The notes below the pieces were generated by a model that saw only the letters and a program-made list of their open reading frames with translations, did not search any database and was not told the DNA's origin. A DNA stretch of 40,776 nt from an uncultured Faecalibacterium sp. GTDB lineage: Bacteria > Bacillota > Clostridia > Oscillospirales > Ruminococcaceae. This document shows, piece by piece, positions 9,788 through 17,170 of this stretch (position 1 is the first letter of the stretch; every line of letters begins with the position of its first letter). The stretch covers positions 1 to 40,776 of the forward strand of contig CAKSZU010000009.1 of NCBI GenBank assembly GCA_934526125.1, given 5' to 3'. Position numbers and translations under genes: made by a program.

Positions 9788-11077
9788 ATGTCTAACTACA
9801 AATTTGAGACCCTGCAGCTTCACGTTGGCCAGGAGCAGGCCGATCCCGCTACCGATTCCCGTGCCGTTCCCATTTATCAGACCACTTCTTATGTGTTCCG
9901 CAACAGCCAGCACGCAGCAGACCGCTTCGGTCTGGCAGACGCCGGCAACATCTACGGCCGTCTGACCAACTCCACCCAGGATGTGTTCGAGAAGCGCATC
10001 GCTGCTCTGGAGGGCGGCGTGGCCGCTCTGGCAACCGCTTCCGGTGCCGCTGCCATCACCTACACCATCGAGGCTCTGGCACAGGCCGGTGACCACATCG
10101 TGGCCCAGAAGACCATCTACGGCGGCAGCTACAACCTGCTGGAGCACACCCTGACCCAGTTCGGCGTCACCACCACCTTCGTCAACGCCCATGACCTGGC
10201 CGAGGTGGAGAACGCCATCCAGCCCAACACCAAGGCCATCTATCTGGAGACTCTGGGCAACCCCAACAGCGACATCCCCGACATCGACGCCATCGCAGCC
10301 ATCGCCCACAAGCACGGCCTGCCGCTGGTCATCGATAACACCTTCGGCACCCCGTACCTGATCCGTCCCATCGAGCACGGCGCAGACATCGTGGTCCACT
10401 CCGCCACCAAGTTCATCGGCGGCCACGGCACCACTCTGGGCGGCATCATCGTGGACAGCGGCAAGTTCGACTGGAAGGCCGGCGGCCGTTACCCCAACAT
10501 CGCTGCCCCCAACCCCAGCTACCACGGCGTCTCCTTTGCCGAGGCAGCCGGCCCCGCCGCTTTCGTCACCTACATCCGCGCCATCCTGCTGCGCGACACC
10601 GGTGCTACCATTTCTCCCTTCAACGCCTTCCTGCTGCTGCAGGGCACCGAGACCCTGAGCCTGCGCATCGAGCGCCATGTGGAGAACACCAAGAAGGTCG
10701 TGGAATATCTGGCCCATCATCCCCAGGTCGAGAAGGTCAACCACCCCTCCCTGCCGGATCACCCGGATCACGCCCTGTACGAGAAGTACTTCCCCAACGG
10801 CGGCGCTTCCATCTTCACCTTCAACATCAAGGGCGGCCGTGAGGAGGCTTTCAAGTTCATCGATAACCTGAAAGTCTTCTCCCTGCTGGCAAATGTTGCC
10901 GACGTGAAGAGCCTGGTCATCCACCCCGCTTCCACCACCCACAGCCAGCTGAACGACGAGGAGCTGGCCGAGCAGCAGATCTACCAGAACACCATCCGTC
11001 TGTCCATCGGCACCGAGCATATCGATGACATCATCGCCGATCTGGAAGCCGGTTTCGCAGCCGTCCGCGGTGAATAA
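9788..11077 (+). CDS. metY: O-acetylhomoserine sulfhydrylase (MetY)
   Basis: The product has 429 residues, the usual length for O-acetylhomoserine aminocarboxypropyltransferase. This PLP enzyme makes homocysteine from O-acetylhomoserine and sulfide and may also make cysteine or methionine from related thiols. The cofactor lysine is Lys208 in HSATKFIGGHGTTLGG; the PLP-binding Tyr/Arg region GNIYGRLTNST and DNTFGTPYL also fit the Cys/Met metabolism family. Its product is the substrate of the divergently encoded MetH. Codon use is strongly biased to C-ending codons, suggesting high expression. The ribosome site is GAGAGG. Confidence 0.93.
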   Translation: MSNYKFETLQLHVGQEQADPATDSRAVPIYQTTSYVFRNSQHAADRFGLADAGNIYGRLTNSTQDVFEKRIAALEGGVAALATASGAAAITYTIEALAQAGDHIVAQKTIYGGSYNLLEHTLTQFGVTTTFVNAHDLAEVENAIQPNTKAIYLETLGNPNSDIPDIDAIAAIAHKHGLPLVIDNTFGTPYLIRPIEHGADIVVHSATKFIGGHGTTLGGIIVDSGKFDWKAGGRYPNIAAPNPSYHGVSFAEAAGPAAFVTYIRAILLRDTGATISPFNAFLLLQGTETLSLRIERHVENTKKVVEYLAHHPQVEKVNHPSLPDHPDHALYEKYFPNGGASIFTFNIKGGREEAFKFIDNLKVFSLLANVADVKSLVIHPASTTHSQLNDEELAEQQIYQNTIRLSIGTEHIDDIIADLEAGFAAVRGE

Positions 11078-11151
11078 CTCCTGCAGCGCGTCCCCCGCGC
11101 TCCGAACCGAACTTCATCCTCCATTCTCCTTTTTGATCGTGTGTGCGTAAA

Positions 11152-11196
11152 ACAGAACCGCCGCCCGGGTCACCCGGAGCGGCGGTTCTGTTTTTC
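11152..11196. terminator. Bidirectional terminator between metY and hydrolase gene
   Basis: ACAGAACCGCCGC pairs with GCGGCGGTTCTGT, with an inner CCGGGT/ACCCGG hairpin. A T-run follows on the plus side. Confidence 0.85.
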
Positions 11197-11213
11197 TGTG
11201 TATTTCGGACCGG

Positions 11214-12140
11214 TCACAGCTGCGCTTCGATCCAGTTTCCGATGTCTGCAAACACTTCCTGCCGGTTGGTCTCCACCAGCAGCTCATGCCGGGCACCGGG
11301 ATAGAATTTGACCTGGATGTTCTTCATCCCTGCGTCCTTCAGGCTCTGGACGGCCCGCCGGACTCCGGCCCCCTGTTCGCCCACCGGGTCTGCATCTCCT
11401 GCCAGGAACAGCAGGGGCAGGTCCTTTGGCATCCCGGCCAGGACTTTGGGGTCATACAGCCGCAGGATGCCGCTGAACATGCTGTAATAGGCGTTCAGCG
11501 TGAAGGTGAAGGTACACCGCTCGTCGGCAAGGTACTTGTCCACCTCGGCCTGATCCCGGTTGAGCCAGTCGTGGGTAGTGCGCCCTTCCAGACCCTTGTT
11601 GTACCCGGCGAAGGACAGGTTCGCCACCAGCTGACTGCGGTAGTGCCAGCCGTGAAAGACGGCCAGCACCCGGCAGACAGTTTTAGCCAGCTGCACCAGC
11701 GCTTTGGGCTGGAAGCCGGTGCCCATGATGATGGCACCGTCCAGCTCATTGCCCCACTCGCAGAGGTACTGCCGCGCGTAGAACGACCCCATGCTGTGGC
11801 CCAGCAGGAAATAGGGCACCCCGGGGTACCGCTCTTTGGTGCGGACGGTCATGCTGTGGAGGTCCGCCAGGACCGCGCGGTTGCCGTCCGGCTCCGCGAA
11901 ATAGCCGTAATCCTCTTTGGTGCGGATGGACCCGCCGTGCCCCAGATGGTCGTGGCCCGTGACCACGATGCCCCGGGCGGCAAGGGCTTCTGCCAGCGGT
12001 TTGTAGCGGTCGATGAATTCCACCATCCCATGGGACAGCTGCAGCACCGCCCGCACCTCGCCTTCCGGCTCGCAGCGGAACGCGTGGAGCGTCCGCCCCG
12101 GCTGGCAGGACGGCAGGGTAAAATCGATCATCCGGCTCAT
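11214..12140 (-). CDS. Alpha/beta hydrolase, monoacylglycerol lipase/lysophospholipase-like
   Basis: The protein has 308 residues and is of the serine aminopeptidase S33/Hydrolase_4 family. The nucleophile elbow is GHSMGS, the acid is in AGDADPVGEQG and the catalytic His is in GARHELL. The oxyanion segment is LSHGMVEF. The loop GHDHLGHGGS is typical of bacterial lysophospholipase/monoglyceride lipase-like enzymes. There is no signal peptide, so a cytoplasmic role in lipid or ester turnover is likely. It lies 21 bases after the AbrB gene and is probably co-transcribed with it. Confidence 0.88.
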   Translation of the reverse strand: MSRMIDFTLPSCQPGRTLHAFRCEPEGEVRAVLQLSHGMVEFIDRYKPLAEALAARGIVVTGHDHLGHGGSIRTKEDYGYFAEPDGNRAVLADLHSMTVRTKERYPGVPYFLLGHSMGSFYARQYLCEWGNELDGAIIMGTGFQPKALVQLAKTVCRVLAVFHGWHYRSQLVANLSFAGYNKGLEGRTTHDWLNRDQAEVDKYLADERCTFTFTLNAYYSMFSGILRLYDPKVLAGMPKDLPLLFLAGDADPVGEQGAGVRRAVQSLKDAGMKNIQVKFYPGARHELLVETNRQEVFADIGNWIEAQL

Positions 12141-12161
12141 GGCAGCTCTCCTTCCGGGCAG

Positions 12162-12413
12162 TTACAGGGCACCGATCTTCTTGCGGCACTCGGAGCAGAT
12201 GCAGTAACCTGCATACTGCACCGCATCGTCGTCCACCTCGCCGCAGAAATCGCAGCTGCCGGTGGGCCGGTACTTCTTGAGGATGATCTCATCCCCATCC
12301 ACGAAGATCTCGAGCTTTGCGTCATTGTTCAGCTTCATGCTGTTGCGCAGCTCTTTGGGCAGGACGATGCGGCCAAGGCCGTCAACGCCGCGGACGATTC
12401 CGGTACTTTTCAT
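12162..12413 (-). CDS. AbrB-family transition-state regulator with Cys-rich tail
   Basis: The protein has 83 residues. Residues 1-50 are the swapped-hairpin AbrB/SpoVT DNA-binding domain (STGIVRGVDGLGRIVLPKEL). The tail carries Cys54, Cys57, Cys71, Cys73 and Cys76 in a CDFC...CICSEC arrangement that may bind zinc. Similar tails occur in clostridial AbrB-like proteins. It likely acts as a dimeric or tetrameric repressor of growth-phase genes. Its own promoter (12529-12557) has Spo0A-box-like sites just upstream, as abrB does in Bacillus. Confidence 0.88.
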   Translation of the reverse strand: MKSTGIVRGVDGLGRIVLPKELRNSMKLNNDAKLEIFVDGDEIILKKYRPTGSCDFCGEVDDDAVQYAGYCICSECRKKIGAL

Positions 12414-12528
12414 AGTTTGCTCTTCTCCTTTTTCATTACACTACGAGAGGCCCGTTTTTCCTGTCTTCTCCAAGGTTTTGTCCTCTCCGCCAAAGCCTTG
12501 CAGGAAAATTGTGCCATCTCTCCCATTC

Positions 12529-12557
12529 AGTATACAAAATTTCCAGCCCTTCGTCAA
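12529..12557 (-). promoter_or_regulatory. Promoter of the abrB-like gene
   Basis: TTGACG (12552-12557), a 17-bp spacer and TATACT (12529-12534) on the minus strand; the leader is about 110 nt. Confidence 0.8.
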
Positions 12558-12571
12558 TGTTTGCGGGCGTT

Positions 12572-12671
12572 TTCGACAAAAGAGTCTTTTATTCTTCCAT
12601 TTATTCCTTATTTTCCCATGCAAAGGCTTCCGCGGCGGCCAAAATGTCGAAAAACAGCTCTTTTTGTCGGA
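12572..12671. promoter_or_regulatory. Spo0A-box-like sites upstream of abrB
   Basis: Two exact copies of the 0A-box core TGTCGAA (minus strand 12572-12578, plus strand 12645-12651) and one near copy, TGTCGGA (12665-12671), are found within 100 bp. The first lies 14 bp upstream of the abrB -35. In Bacillus, Spo0A controls abrB through such boxes. Confidence 0.5.
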
Positions 12672-12783
12672 TATGATTTTCCTTCCGCCAAAAAACAGAG
12701 GCCGGTACGCCCCCGCCTTCCGGTCAGATACCGGTGGCGGGGGTGCATCGGCCCCACTCAGGATCATTTGATTTTCAGGATTT

Positions 12784-12957
12784 TTATTTTACCGCCCGGA
12801 GAAGCTCCCCCGCACGGGACAGCAAGGTTTGCACTGCGGTCTGCGCAGTACCGTCTGCAAGGTTCATCGGATTCCCGAAAGGCTTATTGTTGTAATAGTA
12901 CTGCACCGCGGAATTTCCCGCTTCGCCGTTGACAAAGCACCGGCTGCAGGTTAAACT
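12784..12957 (-). pseudogene. Protein-like fragment without a start codon
   Basis: The minus strand reads through 57 codons resembling a real C-terminus: a CSRC pair, then NSAVQYYYNNKPFGNP, ADGTAQTAVQTLL and a helical end closed by TAA. No start or ribosome site is seen upstream; the frame runs into the gltX promoter and gene. It may be the remnant of a gene cut off when gltX came to lie here, or chance. I do not recognise the family. Confidence 0.3.
12929..12957 (+). promoter_or_regulatory. Promoter of gltX
   Basis: TTGACA (12929-12934), a 17-bp spacer and TAAACT (12952-12957) give a short leader of about 48 nt. There is no room for a T-box. Confidence 0.8.
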
Positions 12958-13011
12958 AAAAGATAGCGATCCGCAAATTTTTTGCCTGTAAATATAAAGG
13001 AGCGTTTTTCT

Positions 13012-14481
13012 ATGCCGAGCAATAAAGTCCGCACCCGCTTTGCCCCCTCGCCCACCGGTTACATGCACGTGGGCAACCTGCGCACCGCGCTGTACACCTA
13101 CCTGATGGCCAAGCACGAGGATGGCACCTTCATCCTGCGCATCGAGGACACCGACCAGGGCCGCTATGTGGAGGGCGCTGTGGATGTCATCTACAACACG
13201 CTGCGGGAGACCGGTCTGCTGTGGGACGAAGGCCCGGACGTGGGCGGCCCCGTGGGCCCCTATGTGCAGAGCGAGCGCATGGGCATGTTCAAGCAGTACG
13301 CCGAGCAGCTGGTGACAGAAGGCAAGGCCTATTACTGCTTCTGCACTGAGGAGCGTCTGGAGGCCCTGCATGCCGAGCAGCGGGCCAACGGCGAGATGAC
13401 CCACTACGACGGCTGCTGCCGCGACCTGCCCAGGGAAGAAGTGGAGAAGCGTCTGGCCGCCGGGGAGCCCTATGTCATCCGCCAGAAGATCCCCCGGGAG
13501 GGTGTCACCGGCTTCGACGATGTGGTCTACGGCCACATCGAGGTGGAGAACCGTGAAATGGACGACCAGATCCTGATCAAGACCGACGGCATGCCCACCT
13601 ACAACTTTGCCAATGTGGTGGACGACCACCTGATGGGCATCACCCATGTCATCCGCGGCAGCGAGTATCTGTCCTCCACCCCCAAGTATAACCTGCTGTA
13701 TCAGGCCTTCGGCTGGGAGATCCCCACCTATATCCACTGCCCGCCGGTCATGAAGGATGCACAGAACAAGCTGTCCAAGCGCAACGGCGATGCCAGCTAT
13801 CAGGATCTGGTGGCCAAGGGCTACCTGAGCGATGCCATCCTGAACTACATCTGCCTGCTGGGCTGGAGCCCCAAGGGCGAGTATGCCGAGCAGGAGATCT
13901 TCAGCCTGCCCGAGCTGGTGAAGATCTGGACGCCGGACGGCATCTCCAAGTCCCCTGCCATTTTCGACCCCCTGAAGCTGCGGGCCATCAACGCGGAGTA
14001 TATCCGCCGCCTGAGCCCCGAGGCCTTCCAGAAGGCTGCCGAGCCCTGGATCGATCAGGCCGTACACACCCCCATCGACAAGAAGCTGCTCTGCGCAAAC
14101 CTGCAGCCCCGGTGCGAGGTGCTGGGCGAGATCCCGGCACAGCTGGACTTCTTTGACGCCCTGCCCGACTACGATGTGAGCCTGTACACCAACAAGAAGC
14201 AGAAGACCACCCCGGACTCCGCCAAGGAGGCACTGGAAGCCCTGCTGCCGGTGCTGGAGGACGAGGCTCTGGACTTCACGAACCGCGATGCCGTCTTTGA
14301 GGCCTGCAAGGCCAAGGCCGAGGAGCTGGGCAAGAAGAACGGCTGGCTGCTCTACCCCCTGGGCATCGCCCTTTCCGGCAAGCAGCGCACCCCCGGCGGC
14401 GGCACCGACCTGGCCTGCATGATGGGCCGCGACACCACCGTTGCCCGCATCCGGACCGCTCTGGAGAAGCTGAACGGGTAA
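13012..14481 (+). CDS. gltX: Glutamyl-tRNA synthetase
   Basis: The protein has 489 residues, normal for a class Ib GluRS. The ATG at 13012 is preceded by AAAGGAG. The HIGH-type motif is PSPTGYMHVGN (His19-Asn22) and the KMSKS loop is KLSKRNG (Lys253-Arg257). A YYCFC...DGCCR region in the insertion domain may hold the zinc found in many GluRS. It charges tRNA-Glu, and perhaps also tRNA-Gln when Gln-tRNA is made by GatCAB as in most Firmicutes; discrimination cannot be judged here. It is a single-gene transcript with its own promoter and terminator. Confidence 0.95.
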   Translation: MPSNKVRTRFAPSPTGYMHVGNLRTALYTYLMAKHEDGTFILRIEDTDQGRYVEGAVDVIYNTLRETGLLWDEGPDVGGPVGPYVQSERMGMFKQYAEQLVTEGKAYYCFCTEERLEALHAEQRANGEMTHYDGCCRDLPREEVEKRLAAGEPYVIRQKIPREGVTGFDDVVYGHIEVENREMDDQILIKTDGMPTYNFANVVDDHLMGITHVIRGSEYLSSTPKYNLLYQAFGWEIPTYIHCPPVMKDAQNKLSKRNGDASYQDLVAKGYLSDAILNYICLLGWSPKGEYAEQEIFSLPELVKIWTPDGISKSPAIFDPLKLRAINAEYIRRLSPEAFQKAAEPWIDQAVHTPIDKKLLCANLQPRCEVLGEIPAQLDFFDALPDYDVSLYTNKKQKTTPDSAKEALEALLPVLEDEALDFTNRDAVFEACKAKAEELGKKNGWLLYPLGIALSGKQRTPGGGTDLACMMGRDTTVARIRTALEKLNG

Positions 14482-14574
14482 CATTTTGCCGCTTCTCCCG
14501 ATCCTCCCAAAAAAAGCCCTGCGTCCGCGCTACAGTATATGCAACAGGCGCGGGAAACAGAACCATACAAGCGT

Positions 14575-14604
14575 GATCCCCGCCGGAAAGCGGGGATCTT
14601 TTTT
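14575..14604 (+). terminator. gltX terminator abutting the spoIIE start
   Basis: GATCCCCGC (14575-14583) / GCGGGGATC (14590-14598) is followed by six T residues that run straight into the ATG at 14605. The 3' arm also contains the only possible ribosome site for the next gene. Confidence 0.85.
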
Positions 14605-16878
14605 ATGCCGGAAACTACCAGATTCCGCCCGGGACAGCCGGGAAGCACGGCCCTTGCAGCGCGGGCCGCGGTCCGCCCCGCGCTGCGGCAGGGGGCCGCG
14701 TTCGGGCTGGGGCTTGCCGGAGGCTGGGCCGTCCTCTACGGTGCCCTTCTCCCCTTCGGGCTGGGATTGACTCTGGGGCTTCCGGAGGACTGCTTTGCGG
14801 CCGGGGCGGCCGGGGCCGCGCTGGGCATCCTGCTGCATGGGTTCGGAGCCCTGTCGCTGGACAGTCTCTGTCTGCTCTGTGCCGTGGGTGTTGCCGTGGC
14901 GGCCCGGTGGCTCTGGCCCGGAAAGTTCCGCCCTGCTCTGCTGAGCGGCTGCGGGGCGCTGCTGCTGGGCGGAGTCTGTTTTGCCTTTGGCACCGGCGGG
15001 GGCGGGGCCACCCTGCTGCTCTTCTGCGGGGCAGACGCCCTGCTGGCCGGGAGTCTGGGCTATGCCCTGCGGCGCTTCCCGCCCGAGAAGCCCGGCTTCG
15101 GCACCCTGCTGACGGCTGCGGCACTGGCCGCCGCACTGGGCGGGGTCCGGATCGGCCCTCTCTGCCCCGGCGTCCTCCTCTGCGGGACGGCGGATGCCGT
15201 TTTCTGCTGCCGCGGACAGGAAAAGGCCGCCTTGTCCCTGTCCGCCTTCACCGGGGCGGCCCTCTGCGCCGCAGACCCCGCACTGGCCCCCGCAGCAGTG
15301 GGGCTTTGCTGCGGCACCGCCGCCGCGGTCCTGCTGGCCCCCGGGCGGCGGCTGGAAACGCTGGCTGCCTGCGGGGGCGGCTGTGTGCTGGGGATCCTCT
15401 GTGTTCCGGCTCCGGCTGCGGCGCTCCCCCTGCTGTTCCATACGGCGGCGGGACTGGCCCTTGCGGCCCTTCTGCCCCGGCGCTGGCTCACTCCTGTGCC
15501 GGAGGAACCGGCCCCGGAGACGCCGCCCCGGTTTTCCGCCGCCGCCACCCGGCTGGAAGCCGTGGCCGAAAGCCTGTCCTCGCTGGCCGAGACCGTCAAC
15601 GCGGTCCACGATGCCTTTCCGCCCCAGTGCGGCAGCTTCCGCTGGGTCATCGACAACACCCATGACACCCTCTGCTTCAACTGCGGGCGGCAGGAGGTCT
15701 GCTGGAAGCAGGAATACGCCGCCACGCTGGAAGGGATGAACGCCCTGCGGCCTCTTCTGGAACAGAATGGCCACCTGCAGACCGGGGATCTGCCGGGGCT
15801 GCTGTCCCGCTGCATCCACCCGGCGGCCCTCTGTGCGGCCGCCAACCGCTCCTTTGCCCTCTACCGCAGCCGGAAGGAGGCCCATGTCCACGCCGAGGCC
15901 ATGCGCACCGCTCTGACCGAGCAGTACCGCGCCGTGGCCGATGCGCTGGGGGTCCTCAGCGAACAGCTGGGCCGCCCGGGGAACCCGGAACCTTACAAAT
16001 CCGGACGGGTGGCCGACTTCTTTTCCGGTCTGGGCACTCCGCCGCTGGAATGCAGCGTCACTCTGGATGACCTGGGCCGCACCCGGGCTGCCGTCACCCT
16101 GTCCCGCACCCGCTTTTCACCCCAGGAGCTGACCGCGCTGGCCCAGGAGACCGGCCGCATCTGCCGCCGGGCCTTCGACCCGCCGCAGGTACTCTCCTGT
16201 AAGGGGATGACCACCCTGCTCTTCTGCGAGAAACCTGCCCTCCGGGCCCGGTTCGGGGCGGCGGGCACAGCGGCCCGGGGCACGGTGTCGGGGGATGCCG
16301 TCCAGCAGTTCTGCAGTCCAACCGCCGCCCAGATGATCCTGTGCGACGGCATGGGCACCGGCCGCCCCGCCGCCGTGGACGGCAACCTTGCGGCGGAACT
16401 GACGGCCCGGCTGCTGAAGGCTGGCTTCACTGCCGAGCTGGCCGCCCGGCTGGTCAACGTAGCGCTGGCCCTCAAGAGCGATGAGGAGGGCGGGGCTACG
16501 CTGGACCTCATCAGCGTGGACCTGTACACCGGTACGGCGCGGCTCTTCAAGGCCGGAGCCGCCCCGGGCTTTCTGGTCCACGGCGGGAAGGCCCGCCCCG
16601 TGGGCGAGCTCAGTCTGCCCATCGGCATTCTGGGCGGGGTGAACGGACAGAGTCGGGTGGTGCATCTGGCGGCCGGGGACTACGCCGTGCTGGTCTCCGA
16701 CGGGGTCCTGGTGGACGGGCCCGGCTGGATCGTCTCGCAGCTGGAACTCTCGGCCGCCGCTGCGGACCCGCCGGAGCGGATCGCCCGTATCCTTGTGGAG
16801 ACCGCCCGGGCCCGGGCCGAAAAGACCGGCCGCCCCGACGACATCACCGCCGCCGTACTCCGGCTCGAGACCGGATGA
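14605..16878 (+). CDS. spoIIE: SpoIIE-like serine phosphatase
   Basis: The product has 757 residues. In Bacillus, SpoIIE (827 residues) dephosphorylates SpoIIAA to activate sigma-F and binds the division machinery. Residues 20-300 are very hydrophobic, with about ten membrane segments. The middle (about 315-530) has the regulatory region with cysteines (FNCGRQEVCWKQE). The C-terminus is the PP2C domain with metal-binding Asp581 (CDGMGTG), Asp699 (LVSDGV) and Asp745/746 (RPDDITA). The start is uncertain: ATG 14605 follows a terminator directly and has only GCGGGGA as ribosome site; an in-frame ATG at 14539 has none. The gene seems intact. Confidence 0.88.
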   Translation: MPETTRFRPGQPGSTALAARAAVRPALRQGAAFGLGLAGGWAVLYGALLPFGLGLTLGLPEDCFAAGAAGAALGILLHGFGALSLDSLCLLCAVGVAVAARWLWPGKFRPALLSGCGALLLGGVCFAFGTGGGGATLLLFCGADALLAGSLGYALRRFPPEKPGFGTLLTAAALAAALGGVRIGPLCPGVLLCGTADAVFCCRGQEKAALSLSAFTGAALCAADPALAPAAVGLCCGTAAAVLLAPGRRLETLAACGGGCVLGILCVPAPAAALPLLFHTAAGLALAALLPRRWLTPVPEEPAPETPPRFSAAATRLEAVAESLSSLAETVNAVHDAFPPQCGSFRWVIDNTHDTLCFNCGRQEVCWKQEYAATLEGMNALRPLLEQNGHLQTGDLPGLLSRCIHPAALCAAANRSFALYRSRKEAHVHAEAMRTALTEQYRAVADALGVLSEQLGRPGNPEPYKSGRVADFFSGLGTPPLECSVTLDDLGRTRAAVTLSRTRFSPQELTALAQETGRICRRAFDPPQVLSCKGMTTLLFCEKPALRARFGAAGTAARGTVSGDAVQQFCSPTAAQMILCDGMGTGRPAAVDGNLAAELTARLLKAGFTAELAARLVNVALALKSDEEGGATLDLISVDLYTGTARLFKAGAAPGFLVHGGKARPVGELSLPIGILGGVNGQSRVVHLAAGDYAVLVSDGVLVDGPGWIVSQLELSAAAADPPERIARILVETARARAEKTGRPDDITAAVLRLETG

Positions 16879-16883
16879 TGACG

Positions 16884-16912
16884 TTGAAATATTCATAAAC
16901 ACCGCTTATAAT
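16884..16912 (+). promoter_or_regulatory. Promoter of the 52-aa membrane protein
   Basis: TTGAAA (16884-16889), a 17-bp spacer and TATAAT (16907-16912) lie directly after spoIIE. Confidence 0.85.
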
Positions 16913-16954
16913 AGCGGCAGCTGTACCGGAATCCAAACGCAAAGGACTGTGAAT

Positions 16955-17113
16955 ATGAAAAAACTTCCCACCGCCGTCAAATGGCTCATCATCGTTGCGG
17001 TACTGGCCCTGATGGGCTGGATGCTGGTCAAGGTCAACGACCGGGCCTCCCGGGTCAAGATGCCGGAGCCGGACAACAGCCTCGGCATCTACCGCTCTGC
17101 AAGCTCCAATTGA
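16955..17113 (+). CDS. 52-aa single-pass membrane protein
   Basis: The ATG at 16955 follows AAAGGA at a good distance. Residues 8-25 (AVKWLIIVAVLALMGWML) form one membrane segment. The tail is short and mixed in charge. It has its own near-consensus promoter and terminator, which argues that it is a true gene. No family is recognised. It lies between spoIIE and the sensor kinase but is separately transcribed. Confidence 0.7.
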   Translation: MKKLPTAVKWLIIVAVLALMGWMLVKVNDRASRVKMPEPDNSLGIYRSASSN

Positions 17114-17170
17114 AAAAGACCTCTCTGCCCGCCGGGCCGGTTCGCCCGCACTGACAGAGAGGTCTTTTTT
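17113..17170. terminator. Bidirectional terminator between small gene and kinase
   Basis: AAAAGACCTCTCTG pairs with CAGAGAGGTCTTTT (17114-17127 with 17155-17168). Inner GC-rich bases form a second hairpin. Confidence 0.85.

Larger units (their letters stand above)
12414..13011. other. Long intergenic region between abrB-like gene and gltX
   Basis: This 598-bp gap holds the abrB promoter, three Spo0A-box-like heptamers, a GC-rich inverted repeat (GCCCCCGCC, 12709-12717, with GGCGGGGGT, 12736-12744), a gene-like fragment on the minus strand and the gltX promoter. The reading frames spanning 12441-12767 have no ribosome site or recognisable content and are not called as genes. Confidence 0.6.

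Noticed and set aside
12441..12767. Open frame of 108 codons upstream of abrB
   Set aside because: No ribosome site, basic and low-complexity translation, and it overlaps the abrB promoter and Spo0A-like boxes.
11286..12932. A 548-codon plus-strand frame opposite the hydrolase and abrB genes
   Set aside because: It covers two minus-strand genes with clear motifs and the abrB promoter; no ribosome site.
12781..13011. T-box in front of gltX
   Set aside because: The promoter lies only about 55 bp before the start and no T-box core sequence or terminator is present.
14539..14604. Earlier in-frame ATG for spoIIE
   Set aside because: It lacks a ribosome site and would translate through the gltX terminator hairpin.
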